A DNA stretch of 64,000 nt, from assembly GCA_019137255.1 (NCBI GenBank), contig WPDH01000154.1, forward strand, positions 106,433 through 170,432, read 5' to 3'. Source of the DNA: Corinectria fuckeliana. Its lineage: Eukaryota > Ascomycota > Sordariomycetes > Hypocreales > Nectriaceae. The notes under the pieces are model-generated. The model worked only from the letters and a program-made list of their open reading frames with translations, searched no databases and was not told the origin of the DNA. The translations under genes and the position numbers were made by a program. Positions 35,901-44,266 of the stretch are shown here, in pieces; position 1 is the stretch's first letter, and each line of letters opens with the position of its first letter.

Positions 35901-36065
35901 CTTGTCCAAACCGTCAACACGTGCTCGGTTTCCGACGCCGCCGCCGCTACGACGCTGGCCACCCAGACCAGCAAGGCCCGCGAGACTGTCTTTGTGACGC
36001 AGACGGTCAACGAGGCCGCCCTCGACACCGCCGCGGCTAAGTGGCGCCGCATGCTCGGCTTCTAA
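32997..36065 (+). CDS. secreted Ser/Thr-rich mucin or adhesin-like protein
   Basis: This is a single 1022-codon exon. An N-terminal signal peptide (about 1-21, TLAALALQSLVEKASA) is followed by a Kex2-type KR site at 25-26. The mature protein is dominated by Ser, Thr, Gly, Ala and Val, so it should be heavily O-glycosylated. Features are CSKC (83-86) and a later CAKC in similar contexts (TTITIPCSKC, LTLTVPCAKC), an acidic patch near 127-141, imperfect tandem repeats at about 167-323, a small Cys cluster near 470-505, repeated TXTLPATGTXTG-like units in the second half and two TATGGKTETETV units close to the end. The C-terminus (KWRRMLGF) lacks a GPI signal. I infer a wall-associated or extracellular protein; its function is not known to me. 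Confidence 0.85.
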   Translation: MWTRYTLAALALQSLVEKASAGAVKRDYDDGPVTLTRTVTNQKVGSDGSSTAVTDTETIVPTVVSSIIDGTTLWVETTITIPCSKCESEASASASLSQTAVSVTSDVSTTEAPTTTEESSSNETTSDDDEDCPTDTDDDYDFTTALTSTATGFLNTTTSLAGTPSSAASSALGEDASSTTLSASGTGFVLNATSSAPIDTPGYTVPGVTATEEGSAASSALGADTSTTLSASGTGLVLNVTSSTPIDTPGYTVPGAVTTKEGTTASSALGADASSTALSVSGTGLILNVTSTPIDTPGYTVPGATATEEGSAASSALGEDTSTAVGGNATEAGSTAPVFTSNSIILSTGGSTNIASTQAGVFTNSSSGYPVATRTSGAETGDGGLIVTQTVTRDGSVITEVSTVTQTISQPIIIVIRQVTIFVFTFAIGANCPVVKPGDSGSYVVGEGNDSESYSEIGEAFSSACYKQFESCTSASGKNFAVKDCEKQLTACLSSASSQTDTASDSDASTITQNVILPPDATDGAESAYINNGGVIISTRTLTVSEVCTVGTDGVSIVTVPNLPTGTAASTALGGDVTGSASMVETTQAVTVSYVDEQGSTITSISTLTLTVPCAKCAAGSTGVEGSQVGETAVVTEATLTLPATGTQTTGAISVVTLTNTIPYGGSGESTAASSEAGETGVLTASTATLPGSGSETSHVSVVTLTNTVPNSNGEGSTVVYSESTFTLPATGAETGPYGTGVAQTTSIPYGGGAESTVVGTQTGETANESTETAITIPATIGTTASGALGVSTTVGGSLTGENGEVSTSLITLSVPGTGTETGAISVITMTLSGSYPVGSGTGAPGTTATSEAGAKTDTAILGSQTGQTGDFPTGYATVTQNGSGAVQTVTLTGGSDRTVTLTATGGKTETETVTVTATGGKTETETVYVTQNTGNTVTVTGGSGSAATPTGGSGGFETAVTVTETKTLVQTVNTCSVSDAAAATTLATQTSKARETVFVTQTVNEAALDTAAAKWRRMLGF
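33495..33965 (+). repeat. about 147-nt coding tandem repeat in the mucin-like gene
   Basis: Three imperfect units of about 48-50 residues, each with ASSALG, LSxSGTG and PIDTPGYTVPG, start near residues 167, 216 and 264; a fourth ASSALGED begins near 312 and then ends. Nucleotide similarity between the units is high enough for slippage or recombination to change copy number. Confidence 0.85.
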
Positions 36066-36889
36066 GCTAGAAGCAGGAAAAATTCGACGAGATGACACAA
36101 GGTCAAGGGCGTCTAGATCAAAAGGAAAGAGAACAGCAAGTCTGGTTTGCAAATACTTGATTGATTGGCTATATTTGCGATGCGTGGCTTCTCGGTCTGG
36201 GACCGAATTGTGGGACGTATTTCGCGGGAGGAATAGGGCTGGGATTTTGGAGGGAAGGAGGAGTCGTTCCTTTTGTTCTTCATGTGTACATGAGTTTCTG
36301 GTGTGCAAGGATTAGTCCATGTACCCGCCTTTGAATTGAGAACCGTTGGACATGAAGTTGATGTATACGTAAACCGAAGGCCGTCTTGGCTCTTCACTTG
36401 GCCGTTGGTTACGGATGATATGAGGTAGTTTCTGTCGAGTTCGTTAGTGTTCTGCCATGTAAGTATGTAGTGGCCATGAAAAAGCAACTCCTGGTCGGCT
36501 CCAACTACCTCAGCTGCACTGGATGGGAGTATGTCGACCTGTCTACAGGTGAGATAACGTGAATAGCTACGTGATGGTGTGCAGTGGAATAAATATATGC
36601 ATGATGGGTAAACATGTTAATGGCTGTTCTCTTGGCTAGATTGCCCCGAACGGGCAAAAAAGGCTTGTGTATATTGCACCATGCTACGATGACCATTTCA
36701 AAAATATCCCACGTCGCCTGGTCCTGCCAAATCATCTACTGTTGGCCGTTATCGAACACCAACCCAGCAGATGATCCACACACAAGGCTAATCGCACCAG
36801 ATAATTGAGTTGATGGACGAACCCTGAAGCCCGTGAGCGCCCTGCGAGCTAAGGTATGCCCTGTCCAGCCGGAGACCCTTCGTTCTGAT
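36066..36889. other. spacer between converging genes
   Basis: This is the 3' flank of the mucin-like gene (plus) and the small gene at 36890-37260 (minus). I see no feature. Confidence 0.5.
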
Positions 36890-37260
36890 CTATGCTACTT
36901 GGCCCCATGGCAGTTCATGAAGACGAAGCCAGCCGCACACAAGAAATGGGACGACAAGCAATTCTAACAACAACTAGAATGTGTATGTTAGTATATATCA
37001 TCAAGGCTGAGTTGTATTGTACATACCTCTGATTCTGTGGGATAAGTCTGCTTAGCGGTATCAGATGGTTCTGTAACATCTTCGATAGCAGTTGCATACT
37101 CCTCAGATTGCGCTGATCGACCATGATCTGCCTCTGTACCGTCGGTGATCACTGCTGTCGTGGAACTTTCCTGGTTGGCCTCGACGATCTGTACGTTATT
37201 GTCTGCTGTCCTGGCTGCATCGCCTTCGACTGTTATGCCCTCCTCTGGGTTAGGCGACAT
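36890..37260 (-). CDS. small acidic protein with hydrophobic C-terminal segment, unknown function
   Basis: Two coding exons (37260-37027 and 36973-36890) give 105 residues. The intron has a textbook GTATGT donor, an ACTAAC branch site and a CTAG acceptor. An additional intron in the leader (37500-37270) has GTAAGT, ACTAAC and TTAG, which strengthens the case for a real transcript. The first about 78 residues are acidic and polar (MSPNPEEGITVEGDAARTAD). The second exon supplies a hydrophobic run (LLLELLVVPFLVCGWLRL), which could be a tail anchor. I recognise no family. It lies at the edge of the degenerate accessory region, so it may be lineage-specific. Confidence 0.5.
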
Positions 37261-37269
37261 CTTCGGGTT

Positions 37270-37500
37270 CTAACACAAGTTAGTATGTGTTCGTGTAACC
37301 CTGTACAGACCTATGCTCTATTGGGTGTAGTGGTGTGGAGGGAGGGTGGATTCGGGGTGGGATTGTGCATATGAGCGCAACCGTGTAACACATCGAAAGT
37401 GACATCGTTATGTCCGTAATTGGCAGCCGAAGCTAATGAACGTATCGCCAGCACGGTATTTGTGTTGTATGACGCGGTATCGGGAGGGGGGGTAACTTAC
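37270..37500 (-). other. probable intron in the 5' leader of the small gene
   Basis: On the minus strand GTAAGT at 37500, an ACTAAC branch site about 15 nt from the end and a TTAG acceptor at 37270 frame 231 nt that end ten bases before the ATG at 37260. The three signals are in the correct order and spacing. Confidence 0.5.
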
Positions 37501-38190
37501 CGCTGTGAATGATGTGATGTGAGAGGAAGGAAAAGGAAGGGAAAAAAAAGTGGGCGATTTTGCAATTTAGTGGTGTGCAAATTTCCTAGCTGTATGCAGC
37601 TTCCTATTGGCTACATCGATTTGTAAAAGTGGGGCTACTGTAAACTCCTCAAAGTCCGCATCGCGGGCCGTTCCAAGCTCGTTCTAACAACAACGCCTAC
37701 AGCGCGGCGAGGACTCGGAGGATCAAGGCCATAAACCTCAACTGGACGCAACCGGGGGACAATACATTTTCCGGGGGGGGGGGGGTCTTCGCTTTGAAGG
37801 TGCGGCGTGTTGTTTTCCGCTCAAGAGTTGACTTGATCACTCGTATAGGCCTATGTTGATATGTGCTCGCTAGGAATGTCCGTATTGGAATTTCCCAGGA
37901 TGATGGCATGGTCTGGGAGGGCTGGGAATTATTCCCTGTGTATCTTCTTGTACCATTTGCCACTCCCGCTCGCCGCCGGCCCGGATCGCAGGATAGGGCG
38001 TGGTCGTATATAATGGTCGTAGTATAAAAAGGTGTCGCGGCAGATGATGAAGTTTTCAAAGTCCGAGTACACCCAACAATCCCCATCGCCCGGATTGTAG
38101 GATTGGGCGTGGCCGTAATATATAAAAAGGTGTCGCGGCAGAAGACGATTTCCCTTTGGCATGATTGATCGCGATCCCCTTTGCCCTCGC
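37501..38190. other. non-coding stretch with G run and duplicated TATA-bearing segment
   Basis: A run of 13 or so G bases lies at about 37774-37786. The direct repeat at 37978-38146 is listed separately. No coding region is supported. Confidence 0.45.
37978..38146. repeat. direct repeat pair containing TATA boxes
   Basis: Copy 1 (about 37978-38048) and copy 2 (about 38088-38146) share CCCGGAT.G.AGGAT.GGGCGTGG.CGTA, a TATATAA/TATATAAAAA core and GGTGTCGCGGCAGA. Copy 2 lacks about ten bases around the core. The differences include C/T changes. The two copies are 40 nt apart. Confidence 0.75.
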
Positions 38191-39076
38191 CTAGAATGAA
38201 CTTCGATTTCCCCGTAATCGCGTCCCCTTAGTCCCTAGCAAGACGTTGTCACCTCTACATTCCGGCCTTGGAATGACTTGGTGGAACAGAGCCTGCCGAG
38301 GAATCTGCCGTGCTGGTGGCCGTCTTCGGTCATCACCGTCGCCGTCAGCGTCAGCGTCAGCGTCATTGGGCAGAACAGGGCCTGGAGGGAGTGGTTCCGC
38401 GACGTCGTTGTAGTCTGGACCGTCGTCGGGCCCAAAGTCGAGAGGTGATCCCAAAGCTCTTTCAGGTGGCCCCGGAGCTGAATCCAACCACCAAAGAAGA
38501 TATCCTCAACCCCAAGGTTCGTCGTTGCATTTCCTCCGCTTGTTTCTGGAAGAAATTCGATGGTGTGTCCGGGGGCGTCTCGACGGGGTTTCCGGAGTAC
38601 CTGCGATAAGGGTAAAGAGCAGTAGAAGCAGAACACAACCATCTTTATACCTCTACTGTCGCAGAACCAACTTTACCCATCACGCCTCGACGTTGCAACT
38701 GCACTCCTCCTTGACAAAACCCATCCACGAGCGACATCATCTCCTCGGGCGAAAGGTTTTCACAGTCTAGCGCATCAGGGCTGTCTCTGAGCTTCGCGAC
38801 GAGGCAGGATAGTCTAACCCCAGCCATGACAACGCTGTCAATGGCCATGCCTAGGAAGCATACTGATCGTGCCCACGGCAAGCGGTTGACACGCTTACCG
38901 ACCGACTTGGCAGTTGGTAGTTGCGACTGTAGGATGGCGGTCGATGGGTTGATGTCCGGGGAGTTAAGCTTAGTGAAGGGCAACAAGAACAAAAGGTCCT
39001 GGTGCCCACCGTAAAAGTAAAACAGAAGCTTCCCCTGCCTGACCTTATCCCTTAACACCTGCCTGGACATACTATA
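38191..39076 (-). other. degenerate stretch with minus-strand frames of unknown origin
   Basis: Two minus-strand open frames (about 39061-38645 and 38642-38235) follow each other, separated by a stop and a frame change. The first reads GKLLFYFYGGHQDLLFLLPF and later LRDSPDALDCENLSPEEMMSL, which looks protein-like. The second contains a GTCAGC hexamer run (about 38343-38366). I recognise no family and no ATG with a good context; this may be decayed coding DNA. Confidence 0.3.
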
Positions 39077-39282
39077 GGCGTTGGCGACTTGCTGGAGGAT
39101 GGGCCCTGGCGTGTTGCTAATGTCCTGAGGATGATGACGCTTTAGCTTGACGAAGAGCTAGAGTGTGTAGAACTGTTGCTAGTATCTATATAGTACTATC
39201 ATGCTGTGTGCGCAGACGAGCTGGCTTGCATACCAGATGGTATGCGAGCCTTAGCTGTTATTATCAGGCAGGGTGGCGAAGA
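39077..39282. repeat. copy 1 of a 0.2 kb dispersed duplicate
   Basis: It aligns by eye, over its whole length, with 40272-40479 in the same orientation. Shared blocks include GGCGACTTGCTGGAGGATGG and ACCAGATGG. Nearly all differences are transitions, and this copy carries T or A where the other has C or G, so it looks like the more mutated copy. Confidence 0.85.
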
Positions 39283-39328
39283 GGGGGGCGTCGGCGTCGG
39301 CGGCCAGCCTGACAAGTTGTCATGCCTG

Positions 39329-39725
39329 CTAAAGCGCGATGGGGCTTGCTATAGCGGCTAAGACGGACTGGGAGGTAGTGCTGAGCGCGCCGTGCCGGTC
39401 CTGGCCGGCGTTGTTATCGTCGTTGTTGCGGGCTTGGGGCTGGGAGGGTCTGTCGGCGGGCGTCTTAGTATCTAGGAGGAGCTGCTGGATCTGGTTGAGT
39501 TGCTCTGCGAAGTGGAGATACGTCTCGTGCGTCTCGTCGTGCTCCCGCGAGGGGCCATCTGGCAGCTCGTCCATGCCGAGGGCCTTCATCTTATCGAGGG
39601 CGGTGGCGAGGGCGCTAGCGAGCTTCTTCATGTCGAAGGGATCCGCGGCGGCAGGCCTAGAAACGTGTTAGTCGTAGAAGGGTTTGTCAGCTGTTAGAGT
39701 GAACCTACTTAGAAGCTTGAGACAT
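39329..39725 (-). CDS. small two-exon gene, unknown function
   Basis: Exon 1 (39725-39709) and exon 2 (39656-39329) give 114 residues. The intron has GTAGGT, a CGACTAACAC branch site and a CTAG acceptor. The product starts MSQASKPAAADPFDMKKLAS, continues as an amphipathic helical region (LATALDKMKALGMDELPD, then HFAEQLNQIQQLLL) and ends in a polar N/D/Q-rich tail. There is no membrane segment. I recognise no family. It sits between the two copies of the 0.2 kb duplicate, so it may belong to a decayed accessory element. Confidence 0.45.
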
Positions 39726-39888
39726 GGTGAGTGTACCGAGTAAATGATTAAAGGCTTTGCTTAAAGTGCGGAGCGAGAGAAACGTGAACTCGGGTGTGCG
39801 TGAGAGAGGGTTGTTAGGAGAGAGATGCAAGTACGCGCGAGAGGCAGGCAGAGGTAAACAAAGAGCGCGTTTGGCAGTGAGTCATGCC

Positions 39889-40230
39889 TCAGTGAATTAG
39901 GACAAGGCTTAGGTCAGATATTAATGTCTGACGCCTGTAGTGATCCCTGGCACTAACCAGCTCCCTCGCAAACTGCCGCTCCTTATTGCGTATCTCTCCC
40001 GGAAGCCTGGTTGCGTATATCGGGTGTATGTTAGCTATGATGGTGATAGTGCACACCTCCTTGTGGTATCTGGCTAGGGCATGGCCTGTAAACATGGCGC
40101 GGAAGGCGTCCTCGTTGAAGTCGGCCAGGTCGACGAACAAGATGCTGCGCTCCTGGCAATCGGGCGAAGGGGCGATGTCGACGCTCACCCCCGACCTTGG
40201 CGGCGAGGTCGGCCAGCCTCCACACCTTGG
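39889..40230 (-). pseudogene. protein-like frame of unknown family, probably broken
   Basis: Minus-strand reading gives VSVDIAPSPDCQERSILF, DLADFNEDAFRAMFTGHALARYH, then ITIIANIHPIYATRLPGEIR and a stop. Directly upstream the plausible continuation (KVWRLADLAAKVG) is in another frame, so a frameshift is likely. I do not recognise the family; the composition and strand patterning look like a real former protein. Confidence 0.35.
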
Positions 40231-40271
40231 CGACCCCGGAGCGTAACTTGCCATCCACCATGGTCCTGGCA

Positions 40272-40479
40272 GGCGTCGGCGACTTGCTGGAGGATGGGCC
40301 CTGGCGTGTTGCTAATGTAACCTGCAGACGACGACGCTCTAGCTCGACAAAGAGCTAGAGTACGTAGAACCGTTGCCGGTATCTACACAGCACCGTCGCG
40401 CTGTGCTCGCGGACGAGCTAGCTCGCGTACCAGATGGCACGCGAGCCTCGGCTGTTATCGTCAGGCAGGATGGCGAAGA
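40272..40479. repeat. copy 2 of the 0.2 kb dispersed duplicate
   Basis: This is the partner of 39077-39282, in direct orientation 1.2 kb away. It is the more GC-rich copy. On the minus strand its right edge overlaps a readable frame (LPDDWEDVRKFFAILPDDN) at 40418-40650, so it is probably a duplicated piece of a former gene. Confidence 0.85.
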
Positions 40480-40686
40480 ACTTGCGGACGTCTTCCCAGT
40501 CGTCTGGCAGGTCGACGTCCATGGCGGCGCTGGGTGGAGGCGGAGTGCCATCGCGAGGAGGGATCAAGAGCTGGTCTGCTGGGCCGATCTGCATTGGCGA
40601 CAGCTCCGACACCGGTCGTGTGCGGGCTAGCCAGATGAGCTTGCGCATGGCCTTAAAGGCCAGTTGCTTGCATCTTGGCCACTCTT
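40418..40686 (-). pseudogene. protein-like frame overlapping the duplicate, unknown family
   Basis: A minus-strand frame reads EEWPRCKQLAFKAMRKLIWL, LSPMQIGPADQLLIPP, MDVDLPDDWEDVRKFFAIL and SRGSRAIWYAS before a stop. It could be a downstream exon of the Pro-rich frame at 40761-41366, but the junction I can build needs a weak donor, so I keep the two apart. No family is recognised. Confidence 0.3.
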
Positions 40687-40760
40687 CCGTCGGGGCTTGA
40701 TGTTCTGAAAGATATCCTCAACGTGCGTCACGAGCCCAGACCCATGGGAGGGTTGGGTGA

Positions 40761-41366
40761 CTATAATATAGTATGCCTAACTTTCAGGCTGTGGCGACTG
40801 ATCTGGCCTGCGAGGTCCTTGTGCTGAACCCACTCGGACCGGTAACCGTCTCCTTGTGTGCCGTGGGGAGAGTCCATATCCATCGGGGCTGGCGACGGAG
40901 ACTTCTGCCGTCGCGGCATGGGGGTAGGCGTTCCTGGTTGCAGTGCACGCTGCAGCCGGTTCTGGGAGGTTTCGGCGAGCGTTGGCGTTTCTGCCTCCGG
41001 CGTTCCCTCGTAGCCCCCGAGATCCGGGCTGCCTCGGTCGTCCCTGCCTCGGCGCTCTGGTGTGAGCGATTCCCGCTCCCTTATCCACTCCTCCGCTGTG
41101 ATGCCGGTGGTTTCGGGCGGAGACGGTGACCCTTCGATCGACTGGATGTGCCGCTGACGGGCTGAGAAGCCTGGCCGATGATGGCCTGGTTGTCGGTGCG
41201 AAGGGCTAGCGGGCGTGGTAGGGGCTCTGCCCGGAGTGCTTTGCCAAACCGGAGAAACAGGAGGCCTCGACGCCCTCGCCGGTTCCTTGGCCTTGCCCTC
41301 GGGATCCAGTGAGTCGGCGGTGAGGTCAATCACCGGGGCCATACGGGGAAGGCCCAGGCTGCTCAT
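40761..41366 (-). CDS. Pro/Ser/Arg-rich hypothetical protein
   Basis: A minus-strand frame from the ATG at 41366 gives 201 residues (MSSLGLPRMAPVIDLTADSL at the start). It is rich in Pro, Ser, Arg and Thr and looks disordered (SPSPPETTG, PGTPTPMPRRQKSPSPAPMD). Open sequence extends upstream without an ATG to a stop near 41468, so the true start is uncertain. No domain is recognised. It may be a lineage-specific protein or the remnant of a larger accessory gene. Confidence 0.35.
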   Translation of the reverse strand: MSSLGLPRMAPVIDLTADSLDPEGKAKEPARASRPPVSPVWQSTPGRAPTTPASPSHRQPGHHRPGFSARQRHIQSIEGSPSPPETTGITAEEWIRERESLTPERRGRDDRGSPDLGGYEGTPEAETPTLAETSQNRLQRALQPGTPTPMPRRQKSPSPAPMDMDSPHGTQGDGYRSEWVQHKDLAGQISRHSLKVRHTIL

Positions 41367-41631
41367 CCGATTGAGCAGATCTTTGGGCAAGGTCGGGGCC
41401 ACGAAAGGGGGTGACTTGCAGTCCAGTCGAGTATGTCGAGTAAGGGCGTTCGATAAAGTGAAATGGCTCTAGCGAATTGTCGCAGCAAGGGAGCACTTCG
41501 TGTGGCCGAGATTGAGCCTTTATATGACGTCTGGTCCGAACAAGGACTTGACTATGATGGTGTTGATCGAGTCGGTTCTAGTCTATTTACTATTTCTGTT
41601 TATATTAGACCAAGACACGACTGGAGAAGGA

Positions 41632-41979
41632 CTAAATAGGACAAGTACTCACTGTGAGAGAGGTGAATGGAATCTTGCACTCTGATTCAGTGGGCGGGGG
41701 GCTTCTGCGAAATGGATAGAGGAGGCCGTATATATTCCAAAGGTCGCGTGGACTGTCGCGGAGTTGGCGGTTGAACTCTTGGTGCCAAGCTGTCTTGATC
41801 GTTTCGAAGACGCATCAATGGTGCACATTAACACCGGTGGCCATCGTGTTAACATTGGCCACAAAGATCTGAAGGTCGGAGTTGGGATCGTTCCACTCCG
41901 CAATTATCTTCGACCGGTGTGACTGTTTGTCCTTGGACCGAACAGTGCCGATATTGAAGCCGGCCACAGTTGCAGTCGA
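41632..41979 (-). pseudogene. SNF2-type helicase C-terminal fragment, interrupted
   Basis: In one minus-strand frame the sequence reads VRSKDKQSHRSKIIAEWNDP, then SDLQIFVANVNTMATGVNVHH and a TGA at 41817-41815. This matches helicase motif V of SNF2-family ATPases (NTMATGVNxHH). The same frame continues after the stop (AWHQEFNRQLRDSPRDLWNIY) to a TAG at 41634-41632. Motif VI (QAIGRxxRxGQ) and the N-terminal ATPase lobe are missing, so this is a deleted and nonsense-mutated remnant. The short frame starting near 42158 (MNTVSSIPVKSPCF) may be its displaced N-terminus, but that is speculative. Confidence 0.65.
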
Positions 41980-44266
41980 AGAGGAAATATGTGTGTGGAA
42001 TGGGACCCCGGGACGAGTAGGAGGTCTAGGGCGAATCTGACTGGGAGTCCGGCGTAGCAGTCGGAGTTGATGCCATAGATGCAGGTGTGGCAACGGAGTC
42101 GCGTCTTCTCTTTTTGAATGCCGCCGTGAAACATGGGCTCTTTACTGGAATAGAAGAGACGGTGTTCATGGTATATATCGTGCCGCTGCTAGTCTCAAGA
42201 CTTTGCCTTTGCGTCGCTGAAGAAGCTCAAGTCGAGCTCACCATTGATGCGTATCATGGCCAGTGGCGGCTGGAGTGAGAAGAGTGAGAAGTTGGAAATT
42301 CTTGGGGTCGTGGGGGGGATTTTATAGTTGGGAGAAGCAGGTATGAATTGCGGGCAAGGTGTAGTAACATAGCAAAAGTTGTACGGAGGAGTCATGGACT
42401 TGCTGCAGCATGAGCAAGCAACTACAAGAGCACAACTGCACCGGTTGCCCTACCTGAGACGGTTGGTTTGCTTGCAGTTCAATGACATGATACTGTCCGA
42501 TGAGAAACATCAATTTATTTTTACTGTACGAATGCAGCACACAACGGGCCGGTGGCAAGAAGAGCAAGTGGTCAAGAACCGGGTTCGAGAAGCCGGGAGG
42601 TGAGCCCGACGGCTATTATTAGCAGCAATCAAGACGATGACGGCGATAAGATAGAGAGAGATCCATTATGTATTAATTAAGATGGACCCCGAGACCGGGC
42701 CTCGTTGGAGCAGGTATCGGTAGCCGGCCGTCAGCGGTACGTAACAAAAAGGAGAAAAGAGGTACCAAAAACGAGGCAATTCCTCCAAGGTGAGTCAATT
42801 TCCGGTCACGAAAGCGACGGGCTTTCGCCTGGCCAGGAAAGAAGAGAAGGAAACCTGCGGAAATCTGCGTTGGTTCCCATGACGCCCCTGGCAAGCATCT
42901 ATGCGGCTAGCAGTGACTCCCGGAGGGCGTGTGCGTCCTTCACAGTGGGCGTGTTAGTGGGTCACAGGGCTGGTTTTAATGTCCGCTCGACCACCAACGG
43001 CTTCGAAGAGCTGGACAAAAAGGATACGGATTGGCGGGTGGTCACTGATAAGTTTGCGCAAAGCTCGCTAGATGCGAAGCTGGCTGTGGCAGCTGTGGTT
43101 TGCCCTGGAGGGAGGGAGGGATGCTTGCTGCTCTGTTTGAAGTTGTGTTCCGGTGGCTCCACATAAGCGGGGAGGGGCCGAAAGAAGGGCGGAGCTCCCA
43201 TCATAGAGGGATAATAGATGACTTCCCTAGTGATTCGGTACGGGCAGAGAAGAGGAAGAGTCACCGGTATGGAACCCGGCACGGAGAGCTCCAGTTGTTC
43301 GTGTTTTGCAAGGCATTGCTCGCGAAACTCTGTCTGACGCTAGCATAGTCATGATGAATCGCAGACAGTTAATCGCAATCCAAACCCCCCCTTCGACCCT
43401 TCCTCAAGCGATGACGTCCCGTTGACACATTCCAGACTCATTGATCGTTGTCCCCTCCGTCATCTTTTGTTTCTCTTGGTGCTCCTCCTCGTCCTCTTCG
43501 GCCCATTCCCTGCTCTGTCCTGTCCTGTTCCCCGTCCTATCCCGTGCAGCCTCCGATAACTGACACTCACGATCTCGCCTCACGCTCGCCCTTACTCGTA
43601 AATCTCCTCCGTCCGTTCGCCCGTTCGACCGTTCGCCCTTCTCCTCACTCTCCCCCCTACCCATCCATCTCATCGTCCGTGCCCCCGTCATCTCTGGCTC
43701 GATTCCGCATCACATCCATCAGTCCATCACATCCTCCCCACCGTTTCTCAAAGCCCAGTTGCCCCCCAGCGTGGTGCCCCCCATTTTCTCTCGAATCCCC
43801 AGTTTTTAAGAGACTTCTCGGCTTCTTCTGGCATGGGCCTCTTTCCCGCAACCTCTACCCCTCCAGCTCAAAACAAGCCACGCCTGCTCCATTTCTAGTC
43901 TGCTTTATTTTATTCTTGGCAAGGACGACACAGGAAGTCTGACACTGGACATTTGCCCAGCCTTTACGTACCGGATATCCGCTCTCTACAACAAGCAAGC
44001 ATTCAGACGCGAGGTACTCGGCTCGACTGCCTACAGCCCGCTTGCCGGCTTCTTCTAGCTCCGCGACCATCACGGTAACCCCCGACCGCCGGGCTGCATA
44101 GGCCGAGCTTCGGACGCACCGTCGACGCCCTGACGATCGCGTGCTTATCAGATCCTGGGGCTGGGACGCCATCGTGTGGGTAGCCAACTAGGTCGAGGGA
44201 ACGCAACCCAGCAAGTATAGCACGAGCAGGCAAGGCACAAGCTCAAGCTCAAGCTCAAGCACAGCC
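41980..44266. other. 2.3 kb without a supported gene, ending in the F-box gene leader
   Basis: Short frames near 42100-43350 have no recognisable content. From about 43380 to 44265 the plus strand is strongly C/T-rich, typical of a long fungal promoter and leader for the gene at 44267. A GCTCAA repeat lies just before the start codon. Confidence 0.45.
44241..44260 (+). repeat. GCTCAA hexamer repeat next to the start codon
   Basis: Three GCTCAA units plus GC end six bases before the ATG at 44267, inside the presumed leader of the F-box-like gene. Confidence 0.75.

Noticed and set aside
33855..36308. 817-codon open frame on the minus strand opposite the mucin-like gene
   Set aside because: It is antisense to a signal-peptide-bearing gene; the Ser/Thr/Gly codon bias of the sense strand keeps the opposite frame open. 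Its product (Gly/Ser/Asp repeats) is only a mirror of the sense repeats.
43448..43942. 164-codon plus-strand frame before the F-box gene
   Set aside because: Its Ser/Pro/Leu-rich reading is what C/T-rich leader DNA gives; there are no domain features, and the start of the real gene lies at 44267.
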